64,000 nt of DNA from Clostridiales bacterium UBA1774 (GCA_002314635.1 DCGQ01000025.1:5675-69674); one strand, 5' to 3'; positions 1-9,106 are shown, counted from the stretch's first letter. Program-made: numbers and translations. The notes: generated by a model not told the origin, from the sequence alone.

Positions 1-1147
1 TCATGAAGTTGCCGCCGAAGGGAGTAAAGCTGCCCGAGGTCACACGGTATCGGCTGCCGGAAATGACCGGAGCCAGTTCGCTGTCCGGTGCATAGGGAGG
101 ATTGCCGATATTCAGAGTGTGAAGCTTTCGCTGCAGCTTTTCGTATGCTTCCGGATCCTCCGGAAGTGTCTCCGCATTCTCCAACTTCTCCACAAAATTC
201 CAAGTCAGATTCAATGTATTCTGTGCCCAATGCGCCCCGGAAGCGGTCTCCGTAATGGCGATGATCATATCCTGCTCCGGCAGCACAATGGTGAACTGAC
301 CCATTGCGCCATCTGCCCGGTAAGCCCGTTTTGGCTTGCACATCCAGATTTGGAACCCGTAACCCAGGAAATTGTCGGTAGCCTCCGGATTGTTGATGGA
401 TTCTGTTGCCGAAGCATTCTGACTGGTGGTGGCCAGTCTCACATAGTCCTCCGACAGGATCCGCTGGCCATCCCAGACGCCGCCATCGTGGTAAAGCTTC
501 ATCAAGCGCAGGTTATCCTCCGTGGTGCAGTAGAGTCCGCCGCCGCCTACTTCCATCCCGTCCGGCATACAGGCCCAGCGCAGATTCTCACTGCGGATCC
601 CGATCTTATCGAACAGCCGGGGTTTCAGATAGTCATGCAAGCCAAGTCCGGTCTTTTTTCGCACGATCGCACCAAGCAATGTGGAACCCATGGAATTATA
701 CATATAAGTAGTCCCCGGCTTGTGATTCACCGGCGTATGCAGAAAATCCCGAATCCAATGCTCAGAGGGCATGGGCATCGTATCCATGCCGCAGCCCATA
801 CACAACACATCCCGCACGGTGAGCAGCTTCAGGTTTTCATCGGGTTCCTCAGGTGCGTCCTCCGGAAAGATATCGATGATCCTCTCGTCCAGACGCAGAA
901 TCCCCTCCGTGCAGGCAATCCCCACTGCCGTGGCGGCATAGGTTTTCGTATGGCTCTGCTGGCCATGTCTCAGACCAGGCGCAAAGGGCGCCCACCAACC
1001 GGCTGTGCAGAGCTTGCCATGACGCAGGATCATCAAACCGTGCATCTCCGCTTCGCTGTGTTCCAGCGTTTCGATGTAGTCCAGGATATCTTGACTGTGA
1101 AGTCCCACCGCTTCCGGTGCCGCAATTTCCAATGGTTTTCTCATCAT
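1..1147 (-). CDS. Beta-lactamase-family serine hydrolase (class C type), 3' end outside window
   Basis: The reading frame is open from the ATG at 1147 to the window edge, so the C-terminus is missing. The protein has the layout of the class C beta-lactamase / penicillin-binding esterase family: an SxxK-type motif (SHTK) about 60 residues in carries the nucleophilic serine, a YxN-type motif (Y-N-S within MYNSMGS) follows in the middle, and a DGAMGQF stretch sits where the third HxG/KTG-like motif lies. No signal peptide is visible, so it is probably a cytoplasmic esterase or peptidase rather than a secreted beta-lactamase. The start ATG overlaps the upstream gene's stop (ATGA), with AGGAG about 8 bases ahead. 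It is the last visible gene of a three-gene unit with the GH13 and kinase-like genes. The substrate is unknown. Confidence 0.8.
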   Translation of the reverse strand, partial: MMRKPLEIAAPEAVGLHSQDILDYIETLEHSEAEMHGLMILRHGKLCTAGWWAPFAPGLRHGQQSHTKTYAATAVGIACTEGILRLDERIIDIFPEDAPEEPDENLKLLTVRDVLCMGCGMDTMPMPSEHWIRDFLHTPVNHKPGTTYMYNSMGSTLLGAIVRKKTGLGLHDYLKPRLFDKIGIRSENLRWACMPDGMEVGGGGLYCTTEDNLRLMKLYHDGGVWDGQRILSEDYVRLATTSQNASATESINNPEATDNFLGYGFQIWMCKPKRAYRADGAMGQFTIVLPEQDMIIAITETASGAHWAQNTLNLTWNFVEKLENAETLPEDPEAYEKLQRKLHTLNIGNPPYAPDSELAPVISGSRYRVTSGSFTPFGGNFM

Positions 1148-2649
1148 TCCCGCATCTCCTTTTGGCTCTCCAAATGATATTTTGCCGTTTTCAAATCGGC
1201 AGTCAGGCAGGCGGTGCCCCATGGATTCCGCCATGTAATATACAACACACTGCCCTCAGCTTGGAGCTTCACCTCCGCGTCCTCCGTAAACACCGGACAG
1301 GTATTCCGAAAACGCAGCAACCGAAGCTGTTCCTCCACAACATAGCGCGACAGGCCGTCTTCCACCTGTTTCGTGGTCAGATTGGTCCGGTTCAGTTCCT
1401 TATGACCGCCCGGCCCGGCCTTTTCCATCGCTGCGTAGTCATTCTTTCCGGCAAACAGATCCAGATACCAGATCTGCGGCTTCCCGGGCATAAACAGCTG
1501 GATTGCACGCGCCGCCAGCAGCCGCTGTTCGTCCTCCCCAAGTGCGCTGAAATAGGTGGCGTTCACCTGATAATAGGTATTCTTTGCCCCATGCAGGTCC
1601 TTCACATACCCGCCTCGGGACACGGTGAGCTGAATCAGCTCCTGAATATCTGTTTCCGGCAGGAGACCGCGCAGATCCAGCAGTGGAATCCCATCATGAC
1701 AGCCCAGCATATTCACCGCATAGATATGATCCTCCTGCAGTTCCTTTCCCCAACGGCACAGGTATTCCCCATTTTCCCGGCGGAATGCGTCCAGAATCAA
1801 CCCGGGCAGGAAGAAATCATACACCGGATAACCCTTGCTGTGCAGTTTTCGGTATACCTGCTCCTCATAGGCCGCGTGTATCTCTGGCAGCAGGGTCAAT
1901 CCCAGCGGCTCTGCCAGTGTTTTCAGACGCTGCAGCAAGTCCCATGTTTCCGGCTCATTCAGGAAATTGCGTCTGCCGGGTGCTTTGTGTGCATATGCAA
2001 AGGCATCCAGCCGAATCAGCTTTGCGCCGTATTCTGCCAGTTGCCGCAGAGTTTTCTCATAATACTCCCAGACCAGTGGAGAACAAACATTCAAGTCCAT
2101 CTGACCCAGATATCGGGTCTCACGGGGATTCTGCGGATTCACCTGCTGATAGAACGTATTCCAGTACGGCACCAACCGCCCGTCCGGAAATTCCACCGAC
2201 AGCAGCGGCAGACCCGGCTTTCGGAAAAACATTTGGTTCAGCAGCGAAGCTTCCGGCTGGAGATAACCTGCCTCGGTCATGGTTCCGTACCCTTCCCAGA
2301 AGCGATTCCAATCCACGAAAAAATCCCGGTATGGGGAATCCTTCCCGTTTTTCAGCACATCCTGAAATTCCGGAGACTGCACGGATATGTGGTTCACCAG
2401 AAAATCCAGCGTCAATTCGATTCCCGAATCCCGTATATGGGAAAGCGTTATTTCATCGGCCAGTTTTTCATCTAACTCGTAGGAGATTAAGGAAAAGCCC
2501 CGATCCAGATCCGAACGGAACAGACTGGGCAGCAAATAGCAGGAGGTAAACGCTTTTTCTGTTTTCGGCAGAGACAGGAACCGGCTGAGACCTCTCAGAT
2601 TCCCGCCGATACTGTCCGGATAGACGTTCAGCATGGCCCCATAGTTCAC
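1144..2649 (-). CDS. GH13 glycoside phosphorylase (sucrose / glucosylglycerate phosphorylase family)
   Basis: 501 residues, the usual length for subfamily GH13_18, whose members phosphorolyse sucrose, sucrose 6-phosphate or 2-O-glucosylglycerate to glucose 1-phosphate. The four GH13 regions are visible: D-F-L-V-N-H (region I), IRLDAFAYA with the nucleophile Asp (II), LLPEIHAAYEEQ with the acid/base Glu (III) and MLGCHDGIPLLD (IV). There is no signal peptide, so it is intracellular. The ATG overlaps the kinase-like gene's stop by four bases, implying translational coupling. No PTS or sucrose permease lies next to it, which makes sucrose less certain as substrate. Family membership is firm; the acceptor is open. 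Confidence 0.85.
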   Translation of the reverse strand: MNYGAMLNVYPDSIGGNLRGLSRFLSLPKTEKAFTSCYLLPSLFRSDLDRGFSLISYELDEKLADEITLSHIRDSGIELTLDFLVNHISVQSPEFQDVLKNGKDSPYRDFFVDWNRFWEGYGTMTEAGYLQPEASLLNQMFFRKPGLPLLSVEFPDGRLVPYWNTFYQQVNPQNPRETRYLGQMDLNVCSPLVWEYYEKTLRQLAEYGAKLIRLDAFAYAHKAPGRRNFLNEPETWDLLQRLKTLAEPLGLTLLPEIHAAYEEQVYRKLHSKGYPVYDFFLPGLILDAFRRENGEYLCRWGKELQEDHIYAVNMLGCHDGIPLLDLRGLLPETDIQELIQLTVSRGGYVKDLHGAKNTYYQVNATYFSALGEDEQRLLAARAIQLFMPGKPQIWYLDLFAGKNDYAAMEKAGPGGHKELNRTNLTTKQVEDGLSRYVVEEQLRLLRFRNTCPVFTEDAEVKLQAEGSVLYITWRNPWGTACLTADLKTAKYHLESQKEMRE

Positions 2650-3500
2650 TGCACTGTCACCTCATTTTCCTGCAGAACCAGCGAAGCGAATGGCACGCGG
2701 CTTCGGATTGCCGCCTGTTCGATCTCCAGCACCATCGCGGTAAACAGACTGTCAGTCCCTGCGTCTCTGCCGCGCAGCTTTCTTGCCTGTCTGGTACCAT
2801 CCGGCGTACTGTCCAGATAGATCGGAATATCAACCTTTTCTATTTGTGCGCTCCCGCCGTGCGTCCATTCCAGAATGCAGACTTTTTTCCCTTCGGTTTC
2901 CACCTTCTGATATCGGCGGGAATCCTCCGTCCGCCCCATGCAGCGAAGCCAGACCGGTTTACCTTGGCGGAATGCTGCGATTACCCGATTGACTTCCTCA
3001 TAGTCCTGCTCCTCCGGCGTTCCCAGATAGGCGGTTAATGCCGCTCTGCCAGCCGCCTGATAGGTTTTCAGCCATTGGTATTGCTCTGTCAGCGCCGGAT
3101 CCGAATCCGTTTCCCGATCCCAAAGCAGTTCCAGCTCCTGCTGAACCGATTCCGAATACAACCCCTCCCGAACCAGTGCCGCCAATCCGGAGGTACGAAA
3201 CCGGGAAAGCCGTTCTGCATCGTTATAAACCGGGATCCTTCGCGGAAAGTGGTCGCCTCCAATTACGATTGACGAAATACCCAGCGCTTCCAGTTCTAGC
3301 GCCAATGCCGCAGCAGTCCCGGTTTTTCCGCAGCCGGAACCGCCAAACAGAGACACTACCACAGGCTGGCAGCATACTTTCAGTTTATCCAGCAGCGGCG
3401 GCAGCAGCAGCTTTGCATAATGCCTGTGCCCCTCCATGATCGGCACGGTATCCCCTTGTGCATTTTTCGCATATTCCGGCAGAAGTCCGAATGTATTCAA
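2646..3500 (-). CDS. P-loop kinase-like protein coupled to the GH13 phosphorylase
   Basis: A Walker A motif, GGSGCGKT, lies about 65 residues in, followed by a DHFPRR segment resembling the substrate-binding Asp region of uridine kinase / phosphoribulokinase / D-glycerate 3-kinase type enzymes. I choose the TTG at 3500 as start because AAAGGAG precedes it by about five bases; the upstream ATGs in the same frame have no ribosome-binding site. This gives 284 residues. The gene is first in an operon with the GH13 phosphorylase and the serine hydrolase, with 4-base overlaps, so it probably acts on a product of the phosphorylase. D-glycerate is a candidate if the phosphorylase uses glucosylglycerate. 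The exact reaction cannot be read from the sequence. Confidence 0.65.
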   Translation of the reverse strand: MNTFGLLPEYAKNAQGDTVPIMEGHRHYAKLLLPPLLDKLKVCCQPVVVSLFGGSGCGKTGTAAALALELEALGISSIVIGGDHFPRRIPVYNDAERLSRFRTSGLAALVREGLYSESVQQELELLWDRETDSDPALTEQYQWLKTYQAAGRAALTAYLGTPEEQDYEEVNRVIAAFRQGKPVWLRCMGRTEDSRRYQKVETEGKKVCILEWTHGGSAQIEKVDIPIYLDSTPDGTRQARKLRGRDAGTDSLFTAMVLEIEQAAIRSRVPFASLVLQENEVTVQ

Positions 3501-3614
3501 ATTAGCTCCTTTCCGGCGGCACAGCATCATAAGGTGCCGATCTCCATACTTTTTCTGCCTGCAGTTTACATGAGATTTCCGGAAATGTAAATGATATAAT
3601 TGCCCTTCCAATGC

Positions 3615-3647
3615 AAAACCCGGCAGCGGAATCATCCGCTGCCGGGT
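3615..3647 (-). terminator. Rho-independent terminator of the foldase gene
   Basis: A perfect 12-bp stem (acccggcagcgg / ccgctgccgggt, arms 3618-3629 and 3636-3647) with a 6-base loop, followed on the minus strand by TTTT. It lies just after the foldase stop codon. Confidence 0.85.
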
Positions 3648-3653
3648 CATGAA

Positions 3654-5177
3654 TCACTTGATAAAACGATATGCGAAGAGGGTCTCGATCGGATTGTCGG
3701 CTTTCGCATTCTCCATCATGGTGTCGTACTGGTCATTGGCCATCAGGTTCTTTGCGATTTCCAGATTGTACTGCTCACCGCGTTCCATGGGATAGATCAC
3801 ATAGTAATATCCGTCGCTGTAGAAGCTGCGAACATCGCCCACTGTGGTATCATCCGCAAAGATATATGCTTCCACCTCGGCGGCGGCCAGCTGCCCCAGA
3901 ACTACATCGCTGTAAAGGCCATCCTCAACACCGGCCTCGTCATAGGTGTTGGCCAGCTCGATGAAGTTTTCTTCGGTGGGATCGGCGTTGTAGGCTTCCA
4001 TGATCATACTAACCGTGTTCTCAGCTTCGGTGCGGGTCGCATCCGTAACCTCGCCGCTTTCTTCATCGGTGGCAACCTGAATGGTGATGCCGCGAATCTC
4101 AGCCATTTTGTAGTCATTGCCGCAGCGATCCAGGAACAGAAGAACGGTGTAGCTGTCGGTTCCGCTGATGATGGTGCTGTCGCCTTCTGCACGGTCCTGA
4201 GACGTGAGCCAGGTCTTCCATTCCTCGTTGGAAATACCGCTGGGACTGGCATACCGAACCAGACAGGCATCGTCATCCGCGTAATCTGCCTTCTCCTCCT
4301 CAGGGGCATACAGACGAACTGCATCGGCAAAGGCAACCTGATCGTGTGCGCCGGCGATTTCGTTGGCAGTAGTTCTGGCAATATCCAGAGCTGCATCGGC
4401 ATCAATACCGTTTTCGTCATCGGGCGTGCTCACAACGGTGTAGGCCATATAGGTGATGGCATCATACTCATCCCGCACACCGTCATAATAGCTGATCAGT
4501 TCGTCTTCCGTGTAGGAGTTCATCCAGGTGTCAGCCAGATACTGGCTGTAATAGGTGGCATAATAGGACTTTTCCAGCAGCTCACGCAGCCGGTTCTCGG
4601 TGATGCCCTTGCCGTAGAGGGCACGAAGGTAAGAGCGGTAATCGGAATACCCATTGCTGGCGGCGGCGCTCTTCAGGCTCTCAATGTTGGCATCGATCTC
4701 GCTGATCTGCTCACTGGAAAGACTCCAGCCCTCGGCCTTCGCCGCATTGGTCAGAATCGTCATCTGCTGCAGCTGGCTCTGGGCATATTCTTCAAAGTAG
4801 TCATCCCAGGTCACACCTTCGGCATAATACTGCTCATCCAGCGGGGTTTCGGGATTCAGCAGCAGGCTGGCATAATCACCATAGGTATTCGCAATGCTTG
4901 AATAGGTGTTATAATAGGTGTTATAATACTCATAGTTCACATCGGCTGCGGTATATTTCTCGCTGCCGACCTTCAGTGCCGCAACCCCGGTATAGAACAG
5001 GTTGGAATTGAACACCACGGCAACCACAAGCAGCACAACAATCACGACAACCGCAGCGGTTGTAATGATACGTTTCCGTTTCAGATTCTTTTTGTTGGTC
5101 TTTGCGCGAACCTGACGCTTTTCCACGCCGTCCGCTCTTTCTTCAAAACGCTTTTTCTTCTCTCTGGAAGCACTCAT
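3654..5177 (-). CDS. Membrane-anchored SurA/PrsA-like foldase
   Basis: About 507 residues: a very basic cytoplasmic N-terminus, one strongly hydrophobic segment near residues 34-58 (AAVVVIVVLLVVAVVF), then a long acidic Tyr-rich extracytoplasmic region. The arrangement fits SurA-N-like chaperone / peptidyl-prolyl isomerase proteins of Clostridia, which help secreted proteins fold. No lipobox cysteine follows the hydrophobic segment, so the protein stays attached by an uncleaved anchor, unlike classical PrsA. The start (MSASREKKK) follows AAAGGA; a longer frame from 5240 is excluded because the promoter's -10 box lies directly behind that ATG. A catalytic parvulin core is not obvious by eye, so a chaperone-only role is possible. 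Confidence 0.75.
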   Translation of the reverse strand: MSASREKKKRFEERADGVEKRQVRAKTNKKNLKRKRIITTAAVVVIVVLLVVAVVFNSNLFYTGVAALKVGSEKYTAADVNYEYYNTYYNTYSSIANTYGDYASLLLNPETPLDEQYYAEGVTWDDYFEEYAQSQLQQMTILTNAAKAEGWSLSSEQISEIDANIESLKSAAASNGYSDYRSYLRALYGKGITENRLRELLEKSYYATYYSQYLADTWMNSYTEDELISYYDGVRDEYDAITYMAYTVVSTPDDENGIDADAALDIARTTANEIAGAHDQVAFADAVRLYAPEEEKADYADDDACLVRYASPSGISNEEWKTWLTSQDRAEGDSTIISGTDSYTVLLFLDRCGNDYKMAEIRGITIQVATDEESGEVTDATRTEAENTVSMIMEAYNADPTEENFIELANTYDEAGVEDGLYSDVVLGQLAAAEVEAYIFADDTTVGDVRSFYSDGYYYVIYPMERGEQYNLEIAKNLMANDQYDTMMENAKADNPIETLFAYRFIK

Positions 5178-5242
5178 GATTAACCATTCCTTTGTCACAT
5201 ATACTTGATTCTTTGCATCCGTTTTCGGGGCATAGCTCATAT

Positions 5243-5271
5243 ATTATAATCGTTTATGTTTCTGATTGCAA
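5243..5271 (-). promoter_or_regulatory. Sigma-A promoter of the foldase gene
   Basis: TTGCAA, 17 bases, TATAAT on the minus strand (-35 at 5266-5271, -10 at 5243-5248). The predicted transcript start near 5236 fixes the foldase start downstream, at 5177. Confidence 0.85.
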
Positions 5272-5337
5272 GAGGATAACTGATTTCCTTAATGTGAAAT
5301 TTGCATGAATCCTGCAAAAACTGACAGGAATTTCCCC

Positions 5338-5366
5338 TTGCAATTTTGTGCAAACTGTGGTATCTT
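5338..5366 (+). promoter_or_regulatory. Promoter of the candidate 6S RNA
   Basis: TTGCAA (5338-5343), 17-base spacer, TATCTT (5361-5366), directly before the structured non-coding segment. It is divergent from the foldase promoter. Confidence 0.75.
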
Positions 5367-5372
5367 ACAACT

Positions 5373-5688
5373 GCAGAGCAAAAGAGATGATCTTTTCTTC
5401 TGTACCTGCGGTGTTCGTGATGGACTCCTTTAGAACCCACATCACTTTAACGGGATGCCGGGCTCTTGCCGTGAATTGCAGGCCTCCCTGTTTCTCCCAG
5501 CCATTGGCCGGAGTTGCAGGATGTTGGAAGCAGCGAAGCAGCAAGGCGGCGACCCACCTGCCGTCTGTGCAGGTTATAAACGGGTTCACACGGCACATGC
5601 GGGCTACCGGTGAAACACCGGTCTGCACAAAAGCAGCGGTAAAATGAACCGAACATGGGGATGCCAGTCGGCATCCCCATGTTTTCTT
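5373..5688 (+). ncRNA. ssrS: Structured non-coding RNA, probable 6S RNA
   Basis: This fills the 460-base gap between the foldase and DUF1292 genes and has its own promoter and intrinsic terminator. Short reading frames here lack ribosome-binding sites. The ends pair as expected for a long interrupted rod: CGGTGTT (5409-5415) with AACACCG (5614-5620), and further in GAACCC (5433-5438) with GGGTTC (5582-5587). Unpaired stretches lie between, like the open-promoter-mimicking bubble of 6S RNA. The 5' block TGTTCGTGATGGACTCC resembles the conserved 6S 5' strand. 6S RNA sequesters the housekeeping RNA polymerase. The total of about 315 bases is long; the 6S core would be roughly 5405-5630. No RNase P, tmRNA or SRP signature was found. 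The family assignment is from recall of conserved motifs only. Confidence 0.6.
5654..5688 (+). terminator. Terminator of the candidate 6S RNA
   Basis: 12-bp perfect stem CATGGGGATGCC / GGCATCCCCATG with a 4-base loop, followed by TTTTCTT. Confidence 0.9.
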
Positions 5689-5699
5689 GTCATGGTATC

Positions 5700-6014
5700 T
5701 CAGTCGGCGTCTTCATCATCTGCGAAGAGCTGCTCCATGAATTTTGCGTAGAGCCGTTCCATCAGATCGTCATCCTCAATGGTTTCCAGAAGTTCCTCAC
5801 CGTTCTCTTCTACCACGCGGAACAGGATCATTTCATAGGGTTCCTCTTCGTCCTCGCTTACCGGCAGAAATGCGCGGTATTCCTGACCTTCGAACTCAAT
5901 GCTGTCAAGCTGTTCCAGCTCATATTCCTGGCCGTCCTCATCGGTAATCACAATAAAATCGTCACCGTATTCGGTTTCTTCTTCGCTGCGCGGCAGATTC
6001 TGATTATCTTCCAT
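5700..6014 (-). CDS. DUF1292 family protein
   Basis: 104 residues, extremely acidic, starting MEDNQN. The pattern of DDFIVITDEDGQEYELE followed by beta-strand-like segments (EGQEYRAFLPV, EMILFRVVEENGEE) is typical of the DUF1292 (YrzB-like) family, small conserved cytoplasmic proteins of unknown function in Firmicutes. The start follows GGGG about 8 bases upstream; a longer in-frame extension is basic and unlike the family. The gene stands alone on the minus strand, divergent from the penicillin-binding protein. Confidence 0.85.
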   Translation of the reverse strand: MEDNQNLPRSEEETEYGDDFIVITDEDGQEYELEQLDSIEFEGQEYRAFLPVSEDEEEPYEMILFRVVEENGEELLETIEDDDLMERLYAKFMEQLFADDEDAD

Positions 6015-6131
6015 GGACACAGTCCCCTTTCTTTTCCGATATGTGATGATTGTAAACGATTCAGAGGCAAACCGCAATAGGAGGAAAAAACTTTTTATGA
6101 ACAGCCTGACAAAAGGTTTACGCATTCTTCA

Positions 6132-6161
6132 TTGACAGGCACCGCCATTTCGGTATATATT
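6132..6161 (+). promoter_or_regulatory. Promoter of the penicillin-binding protein gene
   Basis: Consensus TTGACA (6132-6137) followed by the AT run TATATATT, giving a -10 at 16-18 base spacing just upstream of the GGAGG/TTG start. Confidence 0.75.
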
Positions 6162-6185
6162 AGGAAATCACGGAGGTGATTCCAT

Positions 6186-9014
6186 TTGACTGACAAGTCT
6201 CCCGGCAAAGCCAAACGCATTGCAAAAGAATCCGCTGTGGGAACCGGGCGGGTTTTTGGCCGCGTGATCGGTCTGGTTCTGAAGATCGCGGTGACCGCTG
6301 TCCTGATTGCGATCTGCACCGGATTTCTGTTTGTGGTGATATTTTCCGCCTATGTCAAGAACACATTATCCGACGAGCTTACCGTCACACTCAGCGAGTT
6401 TAATCTGAACCAGACCAGTACCATTTACTATCAGGACAAGACCACCGGCGAATATCAGGTTCTGGAACAGCTCAGCGGTCTGGGCGGCGACCGGCAATGG
6501 GTGAATTACGAGGATCTGAACCCATGGTTTGAAAAAGCCGCCGTTGCCATTGAGGACCATCGTTTCTATGAGCACTATGGTGTGGACTGGTACCGTACCT
6601 TCGGCGCTTTCTACACCGTGTTTTTCAGTGATTCGGACAGTGTGTTCGGCGGCTCCACCCTGACCCAGCAGCTGCTGAAAAACACAACACAATATGACGA
6701 TGTCACCGTCATGCGAAAGCTGACGGAGATCTTCCGGGCGCTGGAGTTGGAAAAGAACTACACCAAGGAAGAAATCGTAGAATGGTATTTGAACTATGTC
6801 TATTTCGGCAATCGCTGCAAGGGCGTTCAGGCCGCCGCGCTGAAGTATTTCGGCAAGGATCAGAGCGAACTGACCGCGGCCGAATGTGCCTGCATCATCG
6901 GCATTACCAATAACCCCAGTGCCTATGACCCATATCTGCATCCTGTAGCCAACAAGACCCGGCAGGAGACGATTCTGGATCAGATGTACGAGCAGGGCTA
7001 TATTGCGACGAAAGCCGAGTGCGAAATCCAGAAAGCGCAGAATCTTTCCTTCGGCTCCACAAAGAGCGATGACGAAAACCTTACCGGCACACAGGACAGC
7101 GTGACCAGTTGGTATGTTGACGCACTGATCGAAGATGTGATTCAGGATCTGATGGTTCTGAAGGATGTGGATTACGATACGGCAGAAACCCTACTGTTCA
7201 ACGCCGGCTATAAAATCTATTCCTGTATCGATATGGGTGTTCAGGATATTGTCGACGATGTCTACTCCACAGTGGACAACCTGCCCACCGGTTATCGAAA
7301 GTCCTCTACGCAGGATCTGCAGAGTTCCATTGTCGTCATGGATCCCTATACCGGCGACATTCTGGGTCTCAGCGGCGGTCTCGGCGGAAAGGAAGGCAGC
7401 CGCATTTTCAACCGTGCCACTCAGATGAAGCGCAGTCCCGGCAGTACCATCAAGCCGCTGGCTTCCTACTCTCTGTGTCTGGATAAGGGACTGGTCTGGC
7501 CATGGACGATTTTTGATGACAGTGACCTGGTCAAGCTGAAGGGCACGGACTGGTATCCCAATAACGATGACTCGCAGAATGAAGGCGGCGTTACGCTCCG
7601 TTACGCGCTGCAGGTCTCCATCAACACGGTGGCCGCGCAGATGATCGACATGCTTACCCCGCAGGTCAGCTACGATCATCTGGTAAACAAGCTGGGTATG
7701 ACCCATCTGGTTGACGGCGAAAACGGCTACAGTGATATCAGCTATGCGGGCATGGCGCTGGGTCAGCTTTCCTACGGTGAGACCGTTCGGGAGATGTGTC
7801 AGGCCTATACCATTTTCTGCAATGACGGCATTTATACAGAGGGCCGCACCTACAGTCGGATCGAAGATTCCACCGGCAAGCTTCTTTATGAAAACGAACC
7901 GGAAAGTCATGTTGCCATCAGCGAAACCACCGCGTATTATATGACAGACATGCTCTGCAATGCGGTAAACCGCGGCACCGGCTGGCTGAGCAAATTCGGC
8001 AGTATGTCGATTGCAGGCAAGTCCGGCGGCTCCAACGACTGGAATGACCGCTGGTTCATCGCCTACACGCCCTATCTGCTGGCCGCCTGTTGGACAGGCT
8101 ATGACATCCCCCAGAACATGGGTTCCTCCAACCCCGCCACCGGTATGTGGAAACAGGTCATGGAACGGGTTCACTCCTATCTGGGCTACGAGGATACCAC
8201 CTTCCCCACCCCGGATGGCATGAAGCGTGTGACCATCTGCTGTGATACCGGTCTGCTGGCTACGGAGGCCTGTCAGCACGAGATCCGCGGCGACCGTACC
8301 ATGACGCTGTATATGAACCCGGAGGACATTCCCACCAGCGTCTGTCAGGCTCATGTATATACCACGGTCTGCAAGGAAAGCATGGATGCCATCGGCCCCC
8401 AGTGTCCCGATTCCTGTAAGGCAACCTACAGCGTACTGGACACCTCAAAATACAACGGAAAATTGACTTTGCCGCTGTATTTTAAAAACGGCGTCTACCC
8501 TCGAAGCCTGTCCCACGGCAGCTATTCCTCTGATGCAGCCTACCAGGCAGCGAAGCAGGCTCTGGAGAAAAAAATCGCCAGTGCAACGCATTATGTTTTG
8601 CAGGACATGGTGTCCTGCAGGGTTCACAACATCGACCCGGTTTCCGGCTGGTATATCGAATCGGTTCACGGTTATCTGATCAATCCCACAACCGGAATGT
8701 ATTACGATATCGAACGGGATATTCTGATTGACCAGTATTCCATGAAGCAGGTAGATTGGCTGACCGGTTATCTGCTGGATGAAAACGGGAACTATATAGA
8801 TCCCATGACCGGCGATTTCGTGACGCTGACGGAGGAACAGCTGGCGCAGTACACCACACCCAAGTACAATCGTCCCACCGGTTACGGTACGCCTGCACCG
8901 GTCATTCCGCCCACCCCGACGGATTCTCCGGATCCGACGGAATCTCCGACGCCGGAGGAGAATCCCACCCCGGATCCTCCCGATGAAGGAAATCCGGACG
9001 ACCTCACATACTGA
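6186..9014 (+). CDS. Class A penicillin-binding protein (PBP1A-type, GT51 + transpeptidase)
   Basis: 942 residues starting at a TTG six bases after GGAGGTGATT. Order: basic cytoplasmic tail, membrane anchor near residues 33-55, GT51 glycosyltransferase with the EDHRFYEHYG and GGSTLTQQLLKN motifs, transpeptidase with SxxK (S-T-I-K), SxN (S-I-N-T) and KSG (GKSGGSND), then a long C-terminal extension ending in a Pro/Thr/Ser/Asp tail. It polymerises lipid II and cross-links peptidoglycan outside the membrane. The third motif reads KSGG where many have KTGT, a tolerated variant. Monocistronic, with its own promoter and terminator. The 942-residue length exceeds many PBP1A proteins because of the C-terminal domain and tail. 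Confidence 0.95.
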   Translation: MTDKSPGKAKRIAKESAVGTGRVFGRVIGLVLKIAVTAVLIAICTGFLFVVIFSAYVKNTLSDELTVTLSEFNLNQTSTIYYQDKTTGEYQVLEQLSGLGGDRQWVNYEDLNPWFEKAAVAIEDHRFYEHYGVDWYRTFGAFYTVFFSDSDSVFGGSTLTQQLLKNTTQYDDVTVMRKLTEIFRALELEKNYTKEEIVEWYLNYVYFGNRCKGVQAAALKYFGKDQSELTAAECACIIGITNNPSAYDPYLHPVANKTRQETILDQMYEQGYIATKAECEIQKAQNLSFGSTKSDDENLTGTQDSVTSWYVDALIEDVIQDLMVLKDVDYDTAETLLFNAGYKIYSCIDMGVQDIVDDVYSTVDNLPTGYRKSSTQDLQSSIVVMDPYTGDILGLSGGLGGKEGSRIFNRATQMKRSPGSTIKPLASYSLCLDKGLVWPWTIFDDSDLVKLKGTDWYPNNDDSQNEGGVTLRYALQVSINTVAAQMIDMLTPQVSYDHLVNKLGMTHLVDGENGYSDISYAGMALGQLSYGETVREMCQAYTIFCNDGIYTEGRTYSRIEDSTGKLLYENEPESHVAISETTAYYMTDMLCNAVNRGTGWLSKFGSMSIAGKSGGSNDWNDRWFIAYTPYLLAACWTGYDIPQNMGSSNPATGMWKQVMERVHSYLGYEDTTFPTPDGMKRVTICCDTGLLATEACQHEIRGDRTMTLYMNPEDIPTSVCQAHVYTTVCKESMDAIGPQCPDSCKATYSVLDTSKYNGKLTLPLYFKNGVYPRSLSHGSYSSDAAYQAAKQALEKKIASATHYVLQDMVSCRVHNIDPVSGWYIESVHGYLINPTTGMYYDIERDILIDQYSMKQVDWLTGYLLDENGNYIDPMTGDFVTLTEEQLAQYTTPKYNRPTGYGTPAPVIPPTPTDSPDPTESPTPEENPTPDPPDEGNPDDLTY

Positions 9015-9018
9015 CAAA

Positions 9019-9058
9019 CATACCGCCGCCTGCCCGTGCAGACGGCGGTATGCTGTTT
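9019..9058 (+). terminator. Terminator after the PBP gene
   Basis: Stem CATACCGCCG / CGGCGGTATG extended by CTGC / GCAG around a CCGT loop, followed by a weak T stretch. Confidence 0.7.
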
Positions 9059-9063
9059 CCAGA

Positions 9064-9095
9064 CAGAAAAATCCCCCTGCTTTCGCAGAGGGATT
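9064..9095 (-). terminator. Terminator of the serC-serA operon
   Basis: On the minus strand AATCCC-T-CTGC, loop GAAA, GCAGG-GGGATT, followed by TTTTTCTG. It lies directly after serA and converges with the PBP terminator. Confidence 0.85.
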
Positions 9096-9106
9096 AGACT
9101 TTTAAC

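Noticed and set aside
119..1177. Open frame of 352 codons on the plus strand over the first kilobase
   Set aside because: It is the antisense of the serine hydrolase gene, has no ribosome-binding site and gives a His/Arg/Gln-rich sequence without domains.
5348..5680. Several frames of 77-99 codons in the gap around 5.4-5.7 kb
   Set aside because: They overlap each other on both strands, lack ribosome-binding sites and fall inside the structured RNA.
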